From: Marinobacter nauticus | Lineage (GTDB): Bacteria; Pseudomonadota; Gammaproteobacteria; Enterobacterales; Shewanellaceae | Length of the DNA: 64,000 nucleotides | Direction of reading: 5' to 3' | Assembly (NCBI RefSeq): GCF_019801015.1 | Contig: NZ_JAHVJZ010000003.1 | Span: forward strand, 248,001 to 312,000 | Shown: one piece after another, positions 46,905-57,018 of the stretch | Layout of the letters: the number at the start of each line of letters is the position of its first letter | Position numbering within the stretch: position 1 is the stretch's first letter | Made by a program: the position numbers and the translations under genes | The notes under the pieces: model-generated | Told to the model about the DNA's origin: nothing | What the model saw: the letters and a program-made list of their open reading frames with translations, nothing else | The model's database searches: none

Positions 46905-49643
46905 TCACTTGTCCGGTTTGCTGAAGGGCTGACCGGACACCCACCACTGCGGTGCGGGCATCCCTTTGAGAGTGTGGTCAAAGAACGCCTTCATCTTAAC
47001 GCTGTAGTCCAGCTTATTGGGGTACTGCTTGGGATGATGAGGCTCATCCTGGTACTGCAGCATCACCACCGGCTTGTTCAGGCGGCGCATCGCCAGATAC
47101 AGCTCAATCCCCTGCTCCCACGGCACCGCATCATCCACATCACCGAACATGATCACCATCGGCGTTTTGATGTTATCGGCGTAGAAGATGGGGCTGTTCT
47201 CCAGATACAGCTCCGGCGCTTCATAGAGGGTCTGACCGATGCGGCTCTGGCCGGATTCGTACTGGAACTGGCGACCCAGTCCGGAGCCCAGACGAATCCC
47301 GGTGTAGGCGGAGGTCATATTGGACACCGGTGCACCGGTCACCACGGACGCAAAGTAATCGGTCTGAGTGGCAATGTAGGCGCTCTGGTAGCCGGCCCAG
47401 GAGTGGCCCTGAAGGCCAATGGCTTCGGGGTCTGCCACGCCCATTTCTACCAGCTTTTTGGCACCGGACAGCAACGCCTGCAGTGACGCCCGGCCCGGGT
47501 GGCCCACTTCAAACACCACATCCGGCAGGAAGATGGCGTAACCCTCACTGGCGTACCAGGGGAAGTTGGGACGATGGTTGATCGCCATCTGCGGGAAGGC
47601 GTGCAGACGGTCACTCATGATCCGGTAGAAATAGATCATGGTGGGCAGCGGCGCTTTACCGTCGTAGCCCGGCGGGGTGATCAGCACCCCTTTGAGGTCT
47701 GTGCCCGTTTCCGTCTGCCAACGCACCAGCTGGGCCTGACCCCAGTCCATCCCGGTCATCTGGGCGCCCAACTGGGTCACCCGCTTCGGTTCGGCGCTGG
47801 CACCATTGCTGAGGTAAAGATCCGGGAAGCGATCATAACGCTGATAGCTGATCATCAACGTGTCCGCGTGTTCCGCCTTGGCGTGGAAGGCGATTTTGTA
47901 GTCCCCCTGCTGCCAGGCGGCCAGCGCGGCGTCCGTCAGAGCCAGCTGGTATAACCCTTCCGCTTTGGTTTCTTCATTGACGCCGTGCACCAGCAGCGTG
48001 GCATCCGCCGCGACCGACAGCGCGTCGGGGTCGGTCGGTTTGACGCGATACAGCGTGGTCGCTTCACGGCCCTTGGTCAGCCGCGATAACGTGCCGCTGG
48101 CCGTGTCAAAGCGCCAGATGTCGAACTTGTCGTACACCAGGACAGCGGCGTCCTGTTCCAGCCAGGGACCAAAGCCATAGCCCGGTGCCGGACTGGGGTA
48201 ATCGTGGTTCTCGTTGGAGAAGCCGTCCGCCAGTTTGCGGGTGCGATTCGCGGCAATGTCGTGATGGTAAAGCGCATCGCGCACATGCCAGAGCACGTGG
48301 CCATCGTCCGGGCCCAGAGTGGGTTTGTCGCCACTGCCCAGTTGCACCGCCAACTGGCGGCGAGCGCCGCTGTTGATGTCCACCAGGTACCAGTCGCGGT
48401 AGAAGCCCGCCCAGGAGATCATCTTACGATAGGGTTTGTCAGAGCTGGCCAGCAGATAACGGGCGTTATCGGCGATCACGAGATTCGGCACGTCGGCGTC
48501 GGTCAGCTGGATAAAGCGATCGCTCTTCAGGTGCCAGACACCGGGGTAGGTACGCTTGCGCTCCTTGTCATACTGATCCATCTCGCGGGTTTTGATCTGC
48601 TCATCATCGCCGTGCCAGAGCACCAGGTCAGAACGGGCCAGCAGCCGCTCGGTGTCGGTCAGTTCCGTTTCGGATTCAAACTGGGGCTTTTCCGCCACCT
48701 TTGCGACCCGCGCCTGACGGCCGATAAAGAGACGCTCACCGTCGCGGCTGAAGCTCAGGTCACTGTGGCCGGAAACCAGGTAATCGGCGTGGTTCAACGC
48801 TTGCCAGCGCAACTCACCGTTGGCCCAAAGGCCAATCCGATGTTCACGATGGCGGGGAGATTCGGTCAGGTCACCCCAGGTGAAGGCCAACTGTTTGCCG
48901 CTGCGATCCCAGATCAGATCACCGCTGCCCATGCCTTCCTGCTGATGCACCAACTCGGCTTTGAGGCCATCCAGGCGATAAACCGCGTTGCCTTTACCCG
49001 CTTCGGCACTGGTGCTGAACGCCAGTGCACCCGCCTCTTCAGCCAGGGCAAACGCCCGCACGTTGTCGAAGCGGACGGTTTGACCTGTGGTCAGATCCCG
49101 CACCAGCAGTTCGCCGCCCAGCTCCTTCTTATCGATGGCTGGGGTATCATCTCCCTCCGCCTTTTCCTGATCTTTGGCGTCGCCCTCTTTGGCCTTCTCC
49201 TCCGCCTCAAACAGCACCACCAGCAGGCGCCCGTCGTCGCTGAAACCGGCCTCTTTTACCCGCTCAAAGGTGTCCTGCTGGCCGCTGTTCAGATCCACCA
49301 GCACCCGGCCCGGCTTCAGCTTTTTGCGTTCCTTTGCACTGGCGTTTTCAGAGTCCAGCAACGGTACCGGTTGTTCAAACAGGGCGAAACGCCCCGCTGC
49401 GCTCAAAACCGGCTTCTGTGCCCGTTCCACTGTAATCAACTCACCGTTGGCCCGCCGAATGCGCCCTTGCGGATTGCCACGGTCCGGTTTGGCGGTAAAC
49501 GCCACGGCAGAACCATTGTCCGCCAGCACCGGATCTTTCAGGCTTTTGAATTCCATTATGCTTTGCGGCGTCACTGGCGCCGCAACCGCGCTCCCCAATG
49601 CCATTCCCAAAATAGGAAGGGCTGTCAGCAATCTCCTTCTCAC
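46905..49643 (-). CDS. Exported S9-family (prolyl oligopeptidase-like) serine peptidase
   Basis: 912 residues from the GTG at 49643, which has GAGAGG seven bases upstream and gives signal peptide MRRRLLTALPILGMALGSAVAA; a TTG at 49658 is the alternative. The N-terminal two-thirds is a beta-propeller-like domain interrupted by a charged Glu/Lys-rich insert (about residues 150-172). The C-terminal alpha/beta-hydrolase has the nucleophile in GLQGHSWAG (Ser about residue 748), an Asp in FGDVDDAVPW and the His in DEPHHPKQ. Probably periplasmic and scavenging peptides. Longer than typical dipeptidyl-peptidase IV-like members. Confidence 0.9.
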   Translation of the reverse strand: MRRRLLTALPILGMALGSAVAAPVTPQSIMEFKSLKDPVLADNGSAVAFTAKPDRGNPQGRIRRANGELITVERAQKPVLSAAGRFALFEQPVPLLDSENASAKERKKLKPGRVLVDLNSGQQDTFERVKEAGFSDDGRLLVVLFEAEEKAKEGDAKDQEKAEGDDTPAIDKKELGGELLVRDLTTGQTVRFDNVRAFALAEEAGALAFSTSAEAGKGNAVYRLDGLKAELVHQQEGMGSGDLIWDRSGKQLAFTWGDLTESPRHREHRIGLWANGELRWQALNHADYLVSGHSDLSFSRDGERLFIGRQARVAKVAEKPQFESETELTDTERLLARSDLVLWHGDDEQIKTREMDQYDKERKRTYPGVWHLKSDRFIQLTDADVPNLVIADNARYLLASSDKPYRKMISWAGFYRDWYLVDINSGARRQLAVQLGSGDKPTLGPDDGHVLWHVRDALYHHDIAANRTRKLADGFSNENHDYPSPAPGYGFGPWLEQDAAVLVYDKFDIWRFDTASGTLSRLTKGREATTLYRVKPTDPDALSVAADATLLVHGVNEETKAEGLYQLALTDAALAAWQQGDYKIAFHAKAEHADTLMISYQRYDRFPDLYLSNGASAEPKRVTQLGAQMTGMDWGQAQLVRWQTETGTDLKGVLITPPGYDGKAPLPTMIYFYRIMSDRLHAFPQMAINHRPNFPWYASEGYAIFLPDVVFEVGHPGRASLQALLSGAKKLVEMGVADPEAIGLQGHSWAGYQSAYIATQTDYFASVVTGAPVSNMTSAYTGIRLGSGLGRQFQYESGQSRIGQTLYEAPELYLENSPIFYADNIKTPMVIMFGDVDDAVPWEQGIELYLAMRRLNKPVVMLQYQDEPHHPKQYPNKLDYSVKMKAFFDHTLKGMPAPQWWVSGQPFSKPDK

Positions 49644-49832
49644 CGAGATACCTCTCAAAATGTCCGTTTTTGTGACTTATACCTTCTGCTAACTGTTAGT
49701 AAGCTGCAAAAATCGTTAGAATGTGGGCCGCAACATGCTAACAAAGCCCCGCCTCTCCGTCACAGGGAACTCTGCGCACGGGGAATAAGAAGGGCCAAGG
49801 ATCCAACAAGTTCAACGTGGAAGGATGTAACC

Positions 49833-50840
49833 ATGTCCGCAAGAAGCATTACCGTGATCCCCGGCGACGGGATCGGACCCGACATTGTCGATGCGACCCT
49901 CAAAGTGCTGGATAAAGCCGGCTGTAACTTCAATTACGAATTCGCAGACGCGGGTCTGGCCGCGCTGGAAAAGCATGGCGAACTGGTCCCCGCCAGCACT
50001 CTGGAACTGATCGAAAAGAACCGCGTTACCCTCAAGGGCCCGCTCACCACGCCCATCGGCGAGGGCTTTACCTCCATCAACGTCAGCCTGCGTAAGCGCT
50101 TTAACCTGTACGCCAACGTGCGTCCGGTGCTGTCTTTGAAAGGGACTCAGGCCCGCTACGACAACGTCGACATCATCACCATTCGGGAAAATACCGAAGG
50201 GATGTATTCCGGTGCCGGCCAGCGCGTGACCGACGACGGCGCCACCGCCGAAGCGATGAGCATCATCACCCGTGAAGGGGCTGAGCGCATCTGTGAGTTC
50301 GCCTACCAGCTGGCCCGTAAAGAGGGTCGCAAGAAGGTGACGGCAGTCCACAAAGCCAACATCATGAAGTCCACCTCCGGCCTGTTCCTGAAAGTGGCCC
50401 GCGAAGTGGGCGAGCGCTACCCGGACATCGAATCTGAAGAGATGATCGTGGACGCCACCTGCATGAAGCTGGTGATGGATCCCTCCCAGTTCGACGTGAT
50501 CGTTACCACCAACCTGTTTGGTGACATCCTGTCTGACCTGTGTGCCGGTCTGGTTGGTGGTCTGGGCCTGGCCCCTGGCGCCAACATCGGCACCGACGCT
50601 GCCATCTTTGAAGCGGTACACGGCAGCGCGCCGGACATCGCTGGTCAGGACCTGGCTAACCCCACCGCCCTGATCCTCGGTGCGGTGCAGATGCTGGAGT
50701 ACCTGGGCATGTCCGATAAGGCTGCCAAGATCCGCGATGCGGTTCGCGAGACCATCGCCGAAGGCGAAAACGTCACCCGTGACCTGGGTGGCAACGCCGG
50801 TACCAAGGCCTTTACCGACGCCATTCTGGCCCGTCTGTAA
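49833..50840 (+). CDS. Isocitrate dehydrogenase, NAD-type
   Basis: 335 residues, the short beta-decarboxylating dehydrogenase form and not the 416-residue NADP enzyme of E. coli. Substrate motifs: [33 protein letters not shown] and metal-binding [17 protein letters not shown]. At the cofactor site it reads HGSAPDIAG, where NADP enzymes have Lys-Tyr in place of Asp-Ile, so NAD+ is the likely cofactor. GGAAGGA lies before the ATG at 49833. It competes with isocitrate lyase for isocitrate. Homoisocitrate or isopropylmalate dehydrogenase are less likely alternatives. Confidence 0.88.
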   Translation: MSARSITVIPGDGIGPDIVDATLKVLDKAGCNFNYEFADAGLAALEKHGELVPASTLELIEKNRVTLKGPLTTPIGEGFTSINVSLRKRFNLYANVRPVLSLKGTQARYDNVDIITIRENTEGMYSGAGQRVTDDGATAEAMSIITREGAERICEFAYQLARKEGRKKVTAVHKANIMKSTSGLFLKVAREVGERYPDIESEEMIVDATCMKLVMDPSQFDVIVTTNLFGDILSDLCAGLVGGLGLAPGANIGTDAAIFEAVHGSAPDIAGQDLANPTALILGAVQMLEYLGMSDKAAKIRDAVRETIAEGENVTRDLGGNAGTKAFTDAILARL

Positions 50841-50856
50841 TCCGGTCTCCGGACAC

Positions 50857-50885
50857 AAAAAAGGCTCCCGTCGGGAGCCTTTTTT
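50857..50885. terminator. Bidirectional terminator between icd-like gene and rlmM
   Basis: Stem GGCTCCC / GGGAGCC with a 3-base loop (GTC), flanked by A-run and T-run. Confidence 0.93.
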
Positions 50886-50897
50886 ATTGCGCTGAGC

Positions 50898-51971
50898 TCA
50901 GCCTCGGCGACGCAGGTACACGGTGATCTCTTCACGATCGTGATAAAGCTGTTTGGCCTGCATCTCAAAGGCCACGCCTGAGCCATCCAGGATCTCCGCC
51001 AGCTGATTGAGGCATTCGCATACGGTGGCGTAACGCTGCTTCATCGGCAGCTTGAGGTTAAAGATCGCCTCGCTGCACCAGCGGCGGGCAAACCAACTGC
51101 CCATCAGGTGGGCCACCCGGTCCGGCTTTTCAATCATGTCGCAGACCAGCCAGGTCACGTTCTTACGGGCCGGCTCGTACTTGAAGCCGTCTTCCATATG
51201 ATGCGTTACCTGGCCGGATTCCATCAGGCTTTCCGCCATCGGGCCGTTGTCCACCGCCTGAACGAACAGGCCACGACGCACCAGCTGATAGGTCCAGCCG
51301 CCCGGGCAGGCCCCCAGATCAACGGCGCGCATGCCGGACTGCATCCGCTCCGCTTCCTGCTGTTCGGTCATAAAGTGGCGGATCGCCTCATCCAACTTCA
51401 GGGTAGAGCGGCTCGGCGCTTCCGGCGGGAATTTCAGACGCTCAATGCCCATAAAATACGGAGAGCCATTGTCGGAGCGGCTGTAACCCAGGAACCCGTT
51501 CTGGTTGTCGCTGAGGAAGAGGTGAATGCGGGGCATGTTCTCTTTCTCAGTCTTGGTCAGCAGGCCGTTCTGACGCAACGCCTGACGCAGCGGCACAGTG
51601 AACTTGCGGCAGAAGGTCAGCAGCGAGTGATAGGCATCGCCTTCACCGGTCTCGACCCAGAGTTTGCCCGATTTGGGCAGGGCCTCAGCGTGCTCAAGCA
51701 CGGCAGCGACCCGGTCTGCCGGGTCCATCTCCTTCAGTTCCGCCACCACGGCAAACCAGGCGCGGGTGAAGATCAGACTGTGCAGGGGCAGTTCCTGGAT
51801 CAGTCGCTCCGCATCGTCCTGCTGATAGCACTCAAACAACACAAAGCCACTGTTGCGCTCCAGACGGGGGAAGCCATAGACGCCATACTCACCAGCCCGT
51901 TCCTGGATCTCCGCCGCACAATCTTTCTCAAAACCGGGACGGCAATGCAGCAGTACCTTATTCACGCTCAC
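50898..51971 (-). CDS. rlmM: 23S rRNA 2'-O-ribose methyltransferase RlmM (C2498)
   Basis: 357 residues (E. coli 366). N-terminal THUMP-like region (about 1-160), then a Rossmann methyltransferase with SAM motif VDLGACPGGWTYQLVRRG, catalytic-site Asp in VTWLVCDMIEKPD and Lys in FNLKLPMKQRY. Modifies cytidine 2498 of 23S rRNA in E. coli. Overlaps the upstream gene by 14 bp, the same neighbour as in E. coli (ygdD-rlmM). Confidence 0.96.
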   Translation of the reverse strand: MSVNKVLLHCRPGFEKDCAAEIQERAGEYGVYGFPRLERNSGFVLFECYQQDDAERLIQELPLHSLIFTRAWFAVVAELKEMDPADRVAAVLEHAEALPKSGKLWVETGEGDAYHSLLTFCRKFTVPLRQALRQNGLLTKTEKENMPRIHLFLSDNQNGFLGYSRSDNGSPYFMGIERLKFPPEAPSRSTLKLDEAIRHFMTEQQEAERMQSGMRAVDLGACPGGWTYQLVRRGLFVQAVDNGPMAESLMESGQVTHHMEDGFKYEPARKNVTWLVCDMIEKPDRVAHLMGSWFARRWCSEAIFNLKLPMKQRYATVCECLNQLAEILDGSGVAFEMQAKQLYHDREEITVYLRRRG

Positions 51972-52341
51972 CCCCTTGCATCACGGCAGCGGCAGCAACC
52001 AGTGCCCAGCCAATCATCAGGGTCATGCCGCCCATCGGGGTAATGGGGCCAAAGCCCTTGGTGCCAAACAGCACCAGGCCATAGATGCTGCCAGAGAAGC
52101 CTAGCATGCCAATCAGAAAGGCGATTCCCGCGCCCGTCAGCAGGCGGCTGGGTTGACGCATCAGCCACAGGCCAACGCCCATCAGGGCCAGTGCATGGAA
52201 GAACTGGTACTGCACTGCGGTGTTAAAGCTGGCCAGCAGATGGGGGCTGACTTTGCCCGGAAGCCCGTGCGCGCCATAGGCGCCCAGGGCGGTCGCCAGC
52301 AAGCCCAGCAGGGCAGCCAGAAGCAGAAAGGTTCGACTCAT
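51958..52341 (-). CDS. ygdD: DUF423 membrane protein YgdD
   Basis: 127 residues with four membrane helices: MSRTFLLLAALLGLLATALGAYGAHGL at the start, then FFHALALMGVGLWL, FLIGMLGFSGSIYGL and MTLMIGWALVAAAAVM. It matches the DUF423 family. Function unknown. Overlaps both neighbours (4 bp with the hydrolase, 14 bp with rlmM). Confidence 0.93.
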   Translation of the reverse strand: MSRTFLLLAALLGLLATALGAYGAHGLPGKVSPHLLASFNTAVQYQFFHALALMGVGLWLMRQPSRLLTGAGIAFLIGMLGFSGSIYGLVLFGTKGFGPITPMGGMTLMIGWALVAAAAVMQGGERE

Positions 52342-53003
52342 GATGCGTGTCCTTCAATAAAGGTCCGGGTCAGCTGTGCTGCCAGGTCCAGGTTGTCTTG
52401 TTCGGTCAGGCCGCTGCTTTTGCGCGGCTTAAAGCTGTGGTCACCATCGGCCAGGTAGTGCAGTTGCGTTCCGTCTGGCAGGGTGTGGGCTTCCAGCTCG
52501 GCCCGGCTGCCGAAGGTGTCCCGCTCCCCCTGCAAAATCAGCAGAGGCAGCGTGCATTGCTGTACCGGCTCCCAGCGCCACTTCTCCGGCTCGGCTTTGC
52601 CCACCGGATGAAAGGGGTAGCCCAGGGCAATCACCCCGGCGGCGGTGGCATCGGCACCACAGACGGTGGCCACCCGCCCCCCCATCGATTTGCCCGCCAG
52701 GAACAGGCGTCGACCGCTGCCTTCCAGCGCAGCAATCCACCCCTGATAGCATTCGGTGAGCCTGGGCAGCCGGTCCGGCGGCCGACGTTTGTCTTCGGCG
52801 CGGGCGCGAATCATATAGGGAAATTCAAATCGGATCACGGCGATATCGTCGCTCGCCAGTGCCTGGGCGTACGCCGCCATAAAGGGGTGGTCCATACCAG
52901 CGCCTGCACCGTGGGCCAACAGCACCAGGTTGGCCGCCATCGGATTACCGTCCAGACGGTACGCCTCGGGAAACGCCTCAGTCGGCAGAGGGGATAAGAT
53001 CAC
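52338..53003 (-). CDS. KANL3/Tex30-like alpha/beta hydrolase
   Basis: About 221 residues from the GTG at 53003, chosen because GAGG lies six bases upstream and because the longer frame would overlap gcvA by 86 bp. VLLAHGAGAGMDHPFM, the nucleophile elbow GKSMGGR (Ser), ILQGERDTFG (Asp) and DGDHSF (His) form a complete catalytic triad. Substrate unknown. It overlaps the gcvA end and, by ATGA, ygdD, so all four minus-strand genes are probably one operon. Confidence 0.88.
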   Translation of the reverse strand: MILSPLPTEAFPEAYRLDGNPMAANLVLLAHGAGAGMDHPFMAAYAQALASDDIAVIRFEFPYMIRARAEDKRRPPDRLPRLTECYQGWIAALEGSGRRLFLAGKSMGGRVATVCGADATAAGVIALGYPFHPVGKAEPEKWRWEPVQQCTLPLLILQGERDTFGSRAELEAHTLPDGTQLHYLADGDHSFKPRKSSGLTEQDNLDLAAQLTRTFIEGHAS

Positions 53004-53892
53004 TGTGGGCCTCGTCACTGAACATCTGCAGCATCCACTCGCGGAATGCTTCAATCTTGCCAAGGTCTGCCTGGTTCTCGTGGCAGACCAGGTAGTAGGC
53101 GTTTTTGCTTTTCAATACGTCGCCAAAGGGGCACACCAACCGGCCCGCTTCCACTTCAGGACGCGCCAGCACCGAAGAGCCCAACGCCACCCCCTGACCG
53201 TGGATCGCCGCCTGCAACACCAGAGAGGAGTGGCTGAAGATGGGGCCGGAATTGACGTTAGCGTTGGCGCCAACCTGCTTCACCCAGGCTTTCCAGTCCC
53301 GCCGCGACATGTCGTGCAACAGGGTAAAACGGGACAGATCGGAGATCTCCCGCAACGGGTGCTCCCCCTGCAGCAGACGCGGCGAGCAAACCGGTACCAG
53401 GCACTCGCTGCGCAGCTTATCCGCTCTCAGCCCCTGCCAGTTGCCACGGCCAAAGTAGATCGCCACGTCAACGTCGTCGGTCAGTGAGGCTTCATCCTCG
53501 TCCACCGCCTTGATCCGTACGTCGACTTCGGGGTGCGCTTCTGAGAAACGGGCCAGTCGGGGCACCAACCACTGAATCGCGAACGACGGGGTCATGCTGA
53601 CGGTGAGCGATCCGGTGGCACTGCGCGCCAGCAAACGTTCGGTGGCATCCGCTAACTGAGTGAACAGATCCTTCACATCAAGAAAGTAACTCTGACCCTC
53701 TTCCGTCAGCAGCAGCGAACGGTTCCTTCGGCGAAATAATTTTAATCCCAGAAACTCTTCCAGAGCCTTGATCTGGTGACTGACTGCGGCCTGAGTCACG
53801 AACAGCTCTTCCGCCGCCCGGGTAAAACTCAGGTGCCGGGCTGCAGCCTCAAACGCTTTAACGGCATTAAGGGGGGGCAGACGCCTGGACAT
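52978..53892 (-). CDS. gcvA: LysR-family regulator GcvA
   Basis: 304 residues (E. coli GcvA 305). Winged helix-turn-helix LPPLNAVKAFEAAARHLSFTRAAEELFVTQ-type N terminus (quoted in parts: LPPLNAVKAFEAAARH; AAEELFVTQAAVSHQIKALE), then the LysR substrate-binding domain. Regulates glycine cleavage genes in E. coli. The ATG at 53892 has GAGGTGG upstream; a GTG at 53907 is also in frame. No GcvB-like small RNA is evident upstream, unlike E. coli. Confidence 0.9.
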   Translation of the reverse strand: MSRRLPPLNAVKAFEAAARHLSFTRAAEELFVTQAAVSHQIKALEEFLGLKLFRRRNRSLLLTEEGQSYFLDVKDLFTQLADATERLLARSATGSLTVSMTPSFAIQWLVPRLARFSEAHPEVDVRIKAVDEDEASLTDDVDVAIYFGRGNWQGLRADKLRSECLVPVCSPRLLQGEHPLREISDLSRFTLLHDMSRRDWKAWVKQVGANANVNSGPIFSHSSLVLQAAIHGQGVALGSSVLARPEVEAGRLVCPFGDVLKSKNAYYLVCHENQADLGKIEAFREWMLQMFSDEAHSDLIPSAD

Positions 53893-54028
53893 GGTGATCC
53901 ACCTCACGTTTATTGATTAATAAAACTAATGTCGAATCTTACAATAATTCGTTTGTCACCGTTACCGCCAAAGGCTAAATTTTGCGCCGAATTCGACACT
54001 TATTTTGCCTTACGGCAGGAGACGTTCC

Positions 54029-54244
54029 ATGACCACCATCGCACTGCTGGCCGCCCTGATCACCACTCCCGCTCTGCAACCGGAGCCGGTTCACTTTGAC
54101 CGCGCCGGAATCGACCAGGAAGTACAGGCCCAGCTGCAGGTTCAACTGGATGAAGTGCATCAGTCACTGTTTAACATGGACGTAAGCCCGTCTCTTGAAG
54201 TGGCCCGTACTGAAGGCCAGCAAGAGCACAAAGACAGCGAATAA
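54029..54244 (+). CDS. Small exported protein of 71 residues
   Basis: Not a family I recognise. The ATG at 54029 has AGGAG seven bases upstream. The product starts with a short signal-like hydrophobic segment (MTTIALLAALITTPAL) followed by an acidic, Gln-rich, amphipathic stretch (IDQEVQAQLQVQLDEVHQSL) with no Cys. A strong terminator follows 15 bp after the stop, which supports a real short transcript between the divergent gcvA and kdsA units. Confidence 0.6.
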   Translation: MTTIALLAALITTPALQPEPVHFDRAGIDQEVQAQLQVQLDEVHQSLFNMDVSPSLEVARTEGQQEHKDSE

Positions 54245-54254
54245 CACCGCTGCA

Positions 54255-54287
54255 AAAAAGCGCGCCGGAAACCGGGGCGCTTTTTTT
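54255..54287 (+). terminator. Terminator after the 71-residue gene
   Basis: Stem AGCGCGCCGG / CCGGGGCGCT (one G-G mismatch) with loop AAA, followed by a run of T residues. Confidence 0.88.
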
Positions 54288-54303
54288 GTGTCCATCAGAC
54301 AGT

Positions 54304-54335
54304 AAAAAGCCCCGGCCATCAGGACCGGGGCTTTT
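54304..54335 (-). terminator. Terminator of kdsA
   Basis: Stem AGCCCCGG / CCGGGGCT with a 9-base loop; minus-strand T-run opposite A 54304-54308. It lies 20 bp past the kdsA stop. Confidence 0.88.
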
Positions 54336-54355
54336 CGCATCTGGGCCACAAGCCG

Positions 54356-55228
<873 letters not shown>

Positions 55229-55260
55229 TCACGACAGGCTGACGCCTGCCGCCATAGAAT

Positions 55261-56505
55261 TCATTGCGCCAGGCTCTGCAGGATCTGCCCACAGAACCAG
55301 GCCATATAGGTGCCCAGCACGTACCCCAGTACCGCCAGCAACACCCCCACCGGTGCCAGGGCCGGGTGAAACGCCGAGGCCACCACCGGCGCGGACGCCG
55401 CGCCGCCAACATTGGCCTGGCTGCCCACTGCCATGTAGAACAGTGGCGCGCGGATGGCGCGGGCTACCAGAAGCATAATGGTCGCATGCACCAGCATCCA
55501 GACGGCGCCCAGCAGAAAATAGACCGGCGAATCCAGGATGGCGGCGATGTCCATGTGCATGCCGATGGTGGCCACCAGCACGTAGATAAAGGCCGAGCCC
55601 ACCCGGGAGGCGCCCACGGCTTCCAGTTTATGAGCCCGGGTCAGTGACAGCAGCACACCCAGGGTGGTCGCCATCACCATCAGCCAGAAAAAGCCGGAGT
55701 GGAGGCTGTACTTTTCCAGGCCGGGAAAGTTTGCCGCGAACCAGGGCGCCAGCCAATCCGCCCCATAGTGTGCCAGACCGGTTGCCCCAAAGCCTACTGC
55801 CAGAATCAGCATCAGGTCACGAAGCAGGGGGATTTTGGCGTGTTCCTCCTGCCAGGCGGCCATCTTATGCTTCAGCGCGTCCAGGGCGGTGGTGTCCGCC
55901 CCCACTTTGGCGTCCCAGGCTGAGGCCCGCGGCACCAATATCAGCAATACCGCCATCCAGGCGTTAGCCACCAGCACATCCACCGCAATCATGGCGGAAA
56001 AGATGGCATCACCGACGCCGTAGATCTCCTTCATGGCGGTCTGATTGGCCCCTCCGCCAATCCAGCTGCCGGCCACTGTGGTCATGCCGCGCCAGACCGC
56101 ATCCGGGCCGTGCCCGTCCAGCAATGATGGAAACAGCGCCGACACCAGCAGCAGCGCAATGGGCGCGCCGATGACAATGCCCACGGTACCGGCCAGAAAC
56201 AGAATCACCGCCTTGGGTCCCAGCGAGGCGATCGCTTTCAGGTCCAGATTCAGCGTCAGCAACACCAGCGCCGCCGGCAGCAGGTAACGGGACGCGACGT
56301 AATAAAGGGATTTATCGTTGCCGTCGATAACGCCGAAGGTGTTCAGCAGCGACGGCACAAAGTAGCAGAGCAGCAGCGCGGGAACGTACCGATAGAACCG
56401 GCGCCAGAACGCTTTGGGACTGGTTGAGGTGTAAAACACCGCCCCCAACACTGCCATCAACAAACCCAGTACCGATGCGGGATTGGTGACCATCGCCTCA
56501 GCCAT
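55261..56505 (-). CDS. DUF819-family membrane protein
   Basis: 414 residues with about ten membrane helices in two halves joined by a cytoplasmic loop (about residues 205-240, rich in Lys/Glu). WRGMTTVAGSWIGGGANQTAMKEIYGV and ALPA-like SQANVGGAASAPVVASAFHPALAPVG are the conserved re-entrant-like motifs of the DUF819/YjcL family. Function unknown; the layout resembles anion or amino-acid transporters. It sits between sirB2 and kdsA where sirB1 is often found. Confidence 0.88.
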   Translation of the reverse strand: MAEAMVTNPASVLGLLMAVLGAVFYTSTSPKAFWRRFYRYVPALLLCYFVPSLLNTFGVIDGNDKSLYYVASRYLLPAALVLLTLNLDLKAIASLGPKAVILFLAGTVGIVIGAPIALLLVSALFPSLLDGHGPDAVWRGMTTVAGSWIGGGANQTAMKEIYGVGDAIFSAMIAVDVLVANAWMAVLLILVPRASAWDAKVGADTTALDALKHKMAAWQEEHAKIPLLRDLMLILAVGFGATGLAHYGADWLAPWFAANFPGLEKYSLHSGFFWLMVMATTLGVLLSLTRAHKLEAVGASRVGSAFIYVLVATIGMHMDIAAILDSPVYFLLGAVWMLVHATIMLLVARAIRAPLFYMAVGSQANVGGAASAPVVASAFHPALAPVGVLLAVLGYVLGTYMAWFCGQILQSLAQ

Positions 56506-56545
56506 GAAAAAACTCCTTCTTTACCACGTACCGTTCAGAACACAG

Positions 56546-56569
56546 AAAAGGGGCCATCCGGGCCCCTTT
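56546..56569 (-). terminator. Terminator after sirB2
   Basis: Stem AAAGGGGCC / GGCCCCTTT with a 5-base loop between sirB2 and the DUF819 gene. The T tail is short, so readthrough to the DUF819 gene is possible. Confidence 0.7.
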
Positions 56570-56585
56570 GTCATCGCTGCGGGGC

Positions 56586-56981
56586 TTAACCCAGCAGGAT
56601 AGGCGTTTTGGTCATCGCCAGCACCGCCATGTAATACACCCAGCCCAGTGCGCCGAAAAACGCCACCAGGCGGAACAGTTTGCCCCGTTGCAGCTTAAAG
56701 GTGATCACACCCAGCGCAATGTAGGCCACCAGCGCCATCATCTTTTCCGTCAGCCACGGGGCATCAAACGGATACTGGGCAATGGCGACGCACAACAGCG
56801 CACCGGAGAGCAGCAGAAAGGTGTCCAGCACATGGGGAGCAATGCGCGCCCACTTACGCTCCAGCATCGGTGACGACATCATCAGCCAGACAAAGCGCAG
56901 GATAAAGAAACCGACGCTGGCCGCGATCAGTGTCATATGCAGATGCTTCAGACCCGGGTAGAGGGAATAGAACCATTCCAT
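56586..56981 (-). CDS. SirB2-family membrane protein
   Basis: 131 residues with four membrane helices (for example LIAASVGFFILRFVWLMM and VLDTFLLLSGALLCVAIAQYP). Matches SirB2/YchQ. Named in Salmonella for an effect on invasion gene expression; the biochemical role is unknown. Lies 37 bp after prmC in the hemA operon, as in other gammaproteobacteria. Confidence 0.9.
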   Translation of the reverse strand: MEWFYSLYPGLKHLHMTLIAASVGFFILRFVWLMMSSPMLERKWARIAPHVLDTFLLLSGALLCVAIAQYPFDAPWLTEKMMALVAYIALGVITFKLQRGKLFRLVAFFGALGWVYYMAVLAMTKTPILLG

Positions 56982-57018
56982 ATCGTTGAATTTCCTTCCG
57001 TAAATGATTCGGCCTAGA

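Noticed and set aside
48204-49832. Long in-frame extension upstream of the isocitrate dehydrogenase
   Set aside because: It runs antisense to the S9 peptidase; the true start at 49833 has a good RBS and fits the family length.
53908-54028. A possible GcvB small RNA next to gcvA
   Set aside because: In E. coli GcvB diverges from gcvA, but here the gap lacks the G/U-rich seed region, and the downstream terminator belongs to a small reading frame.
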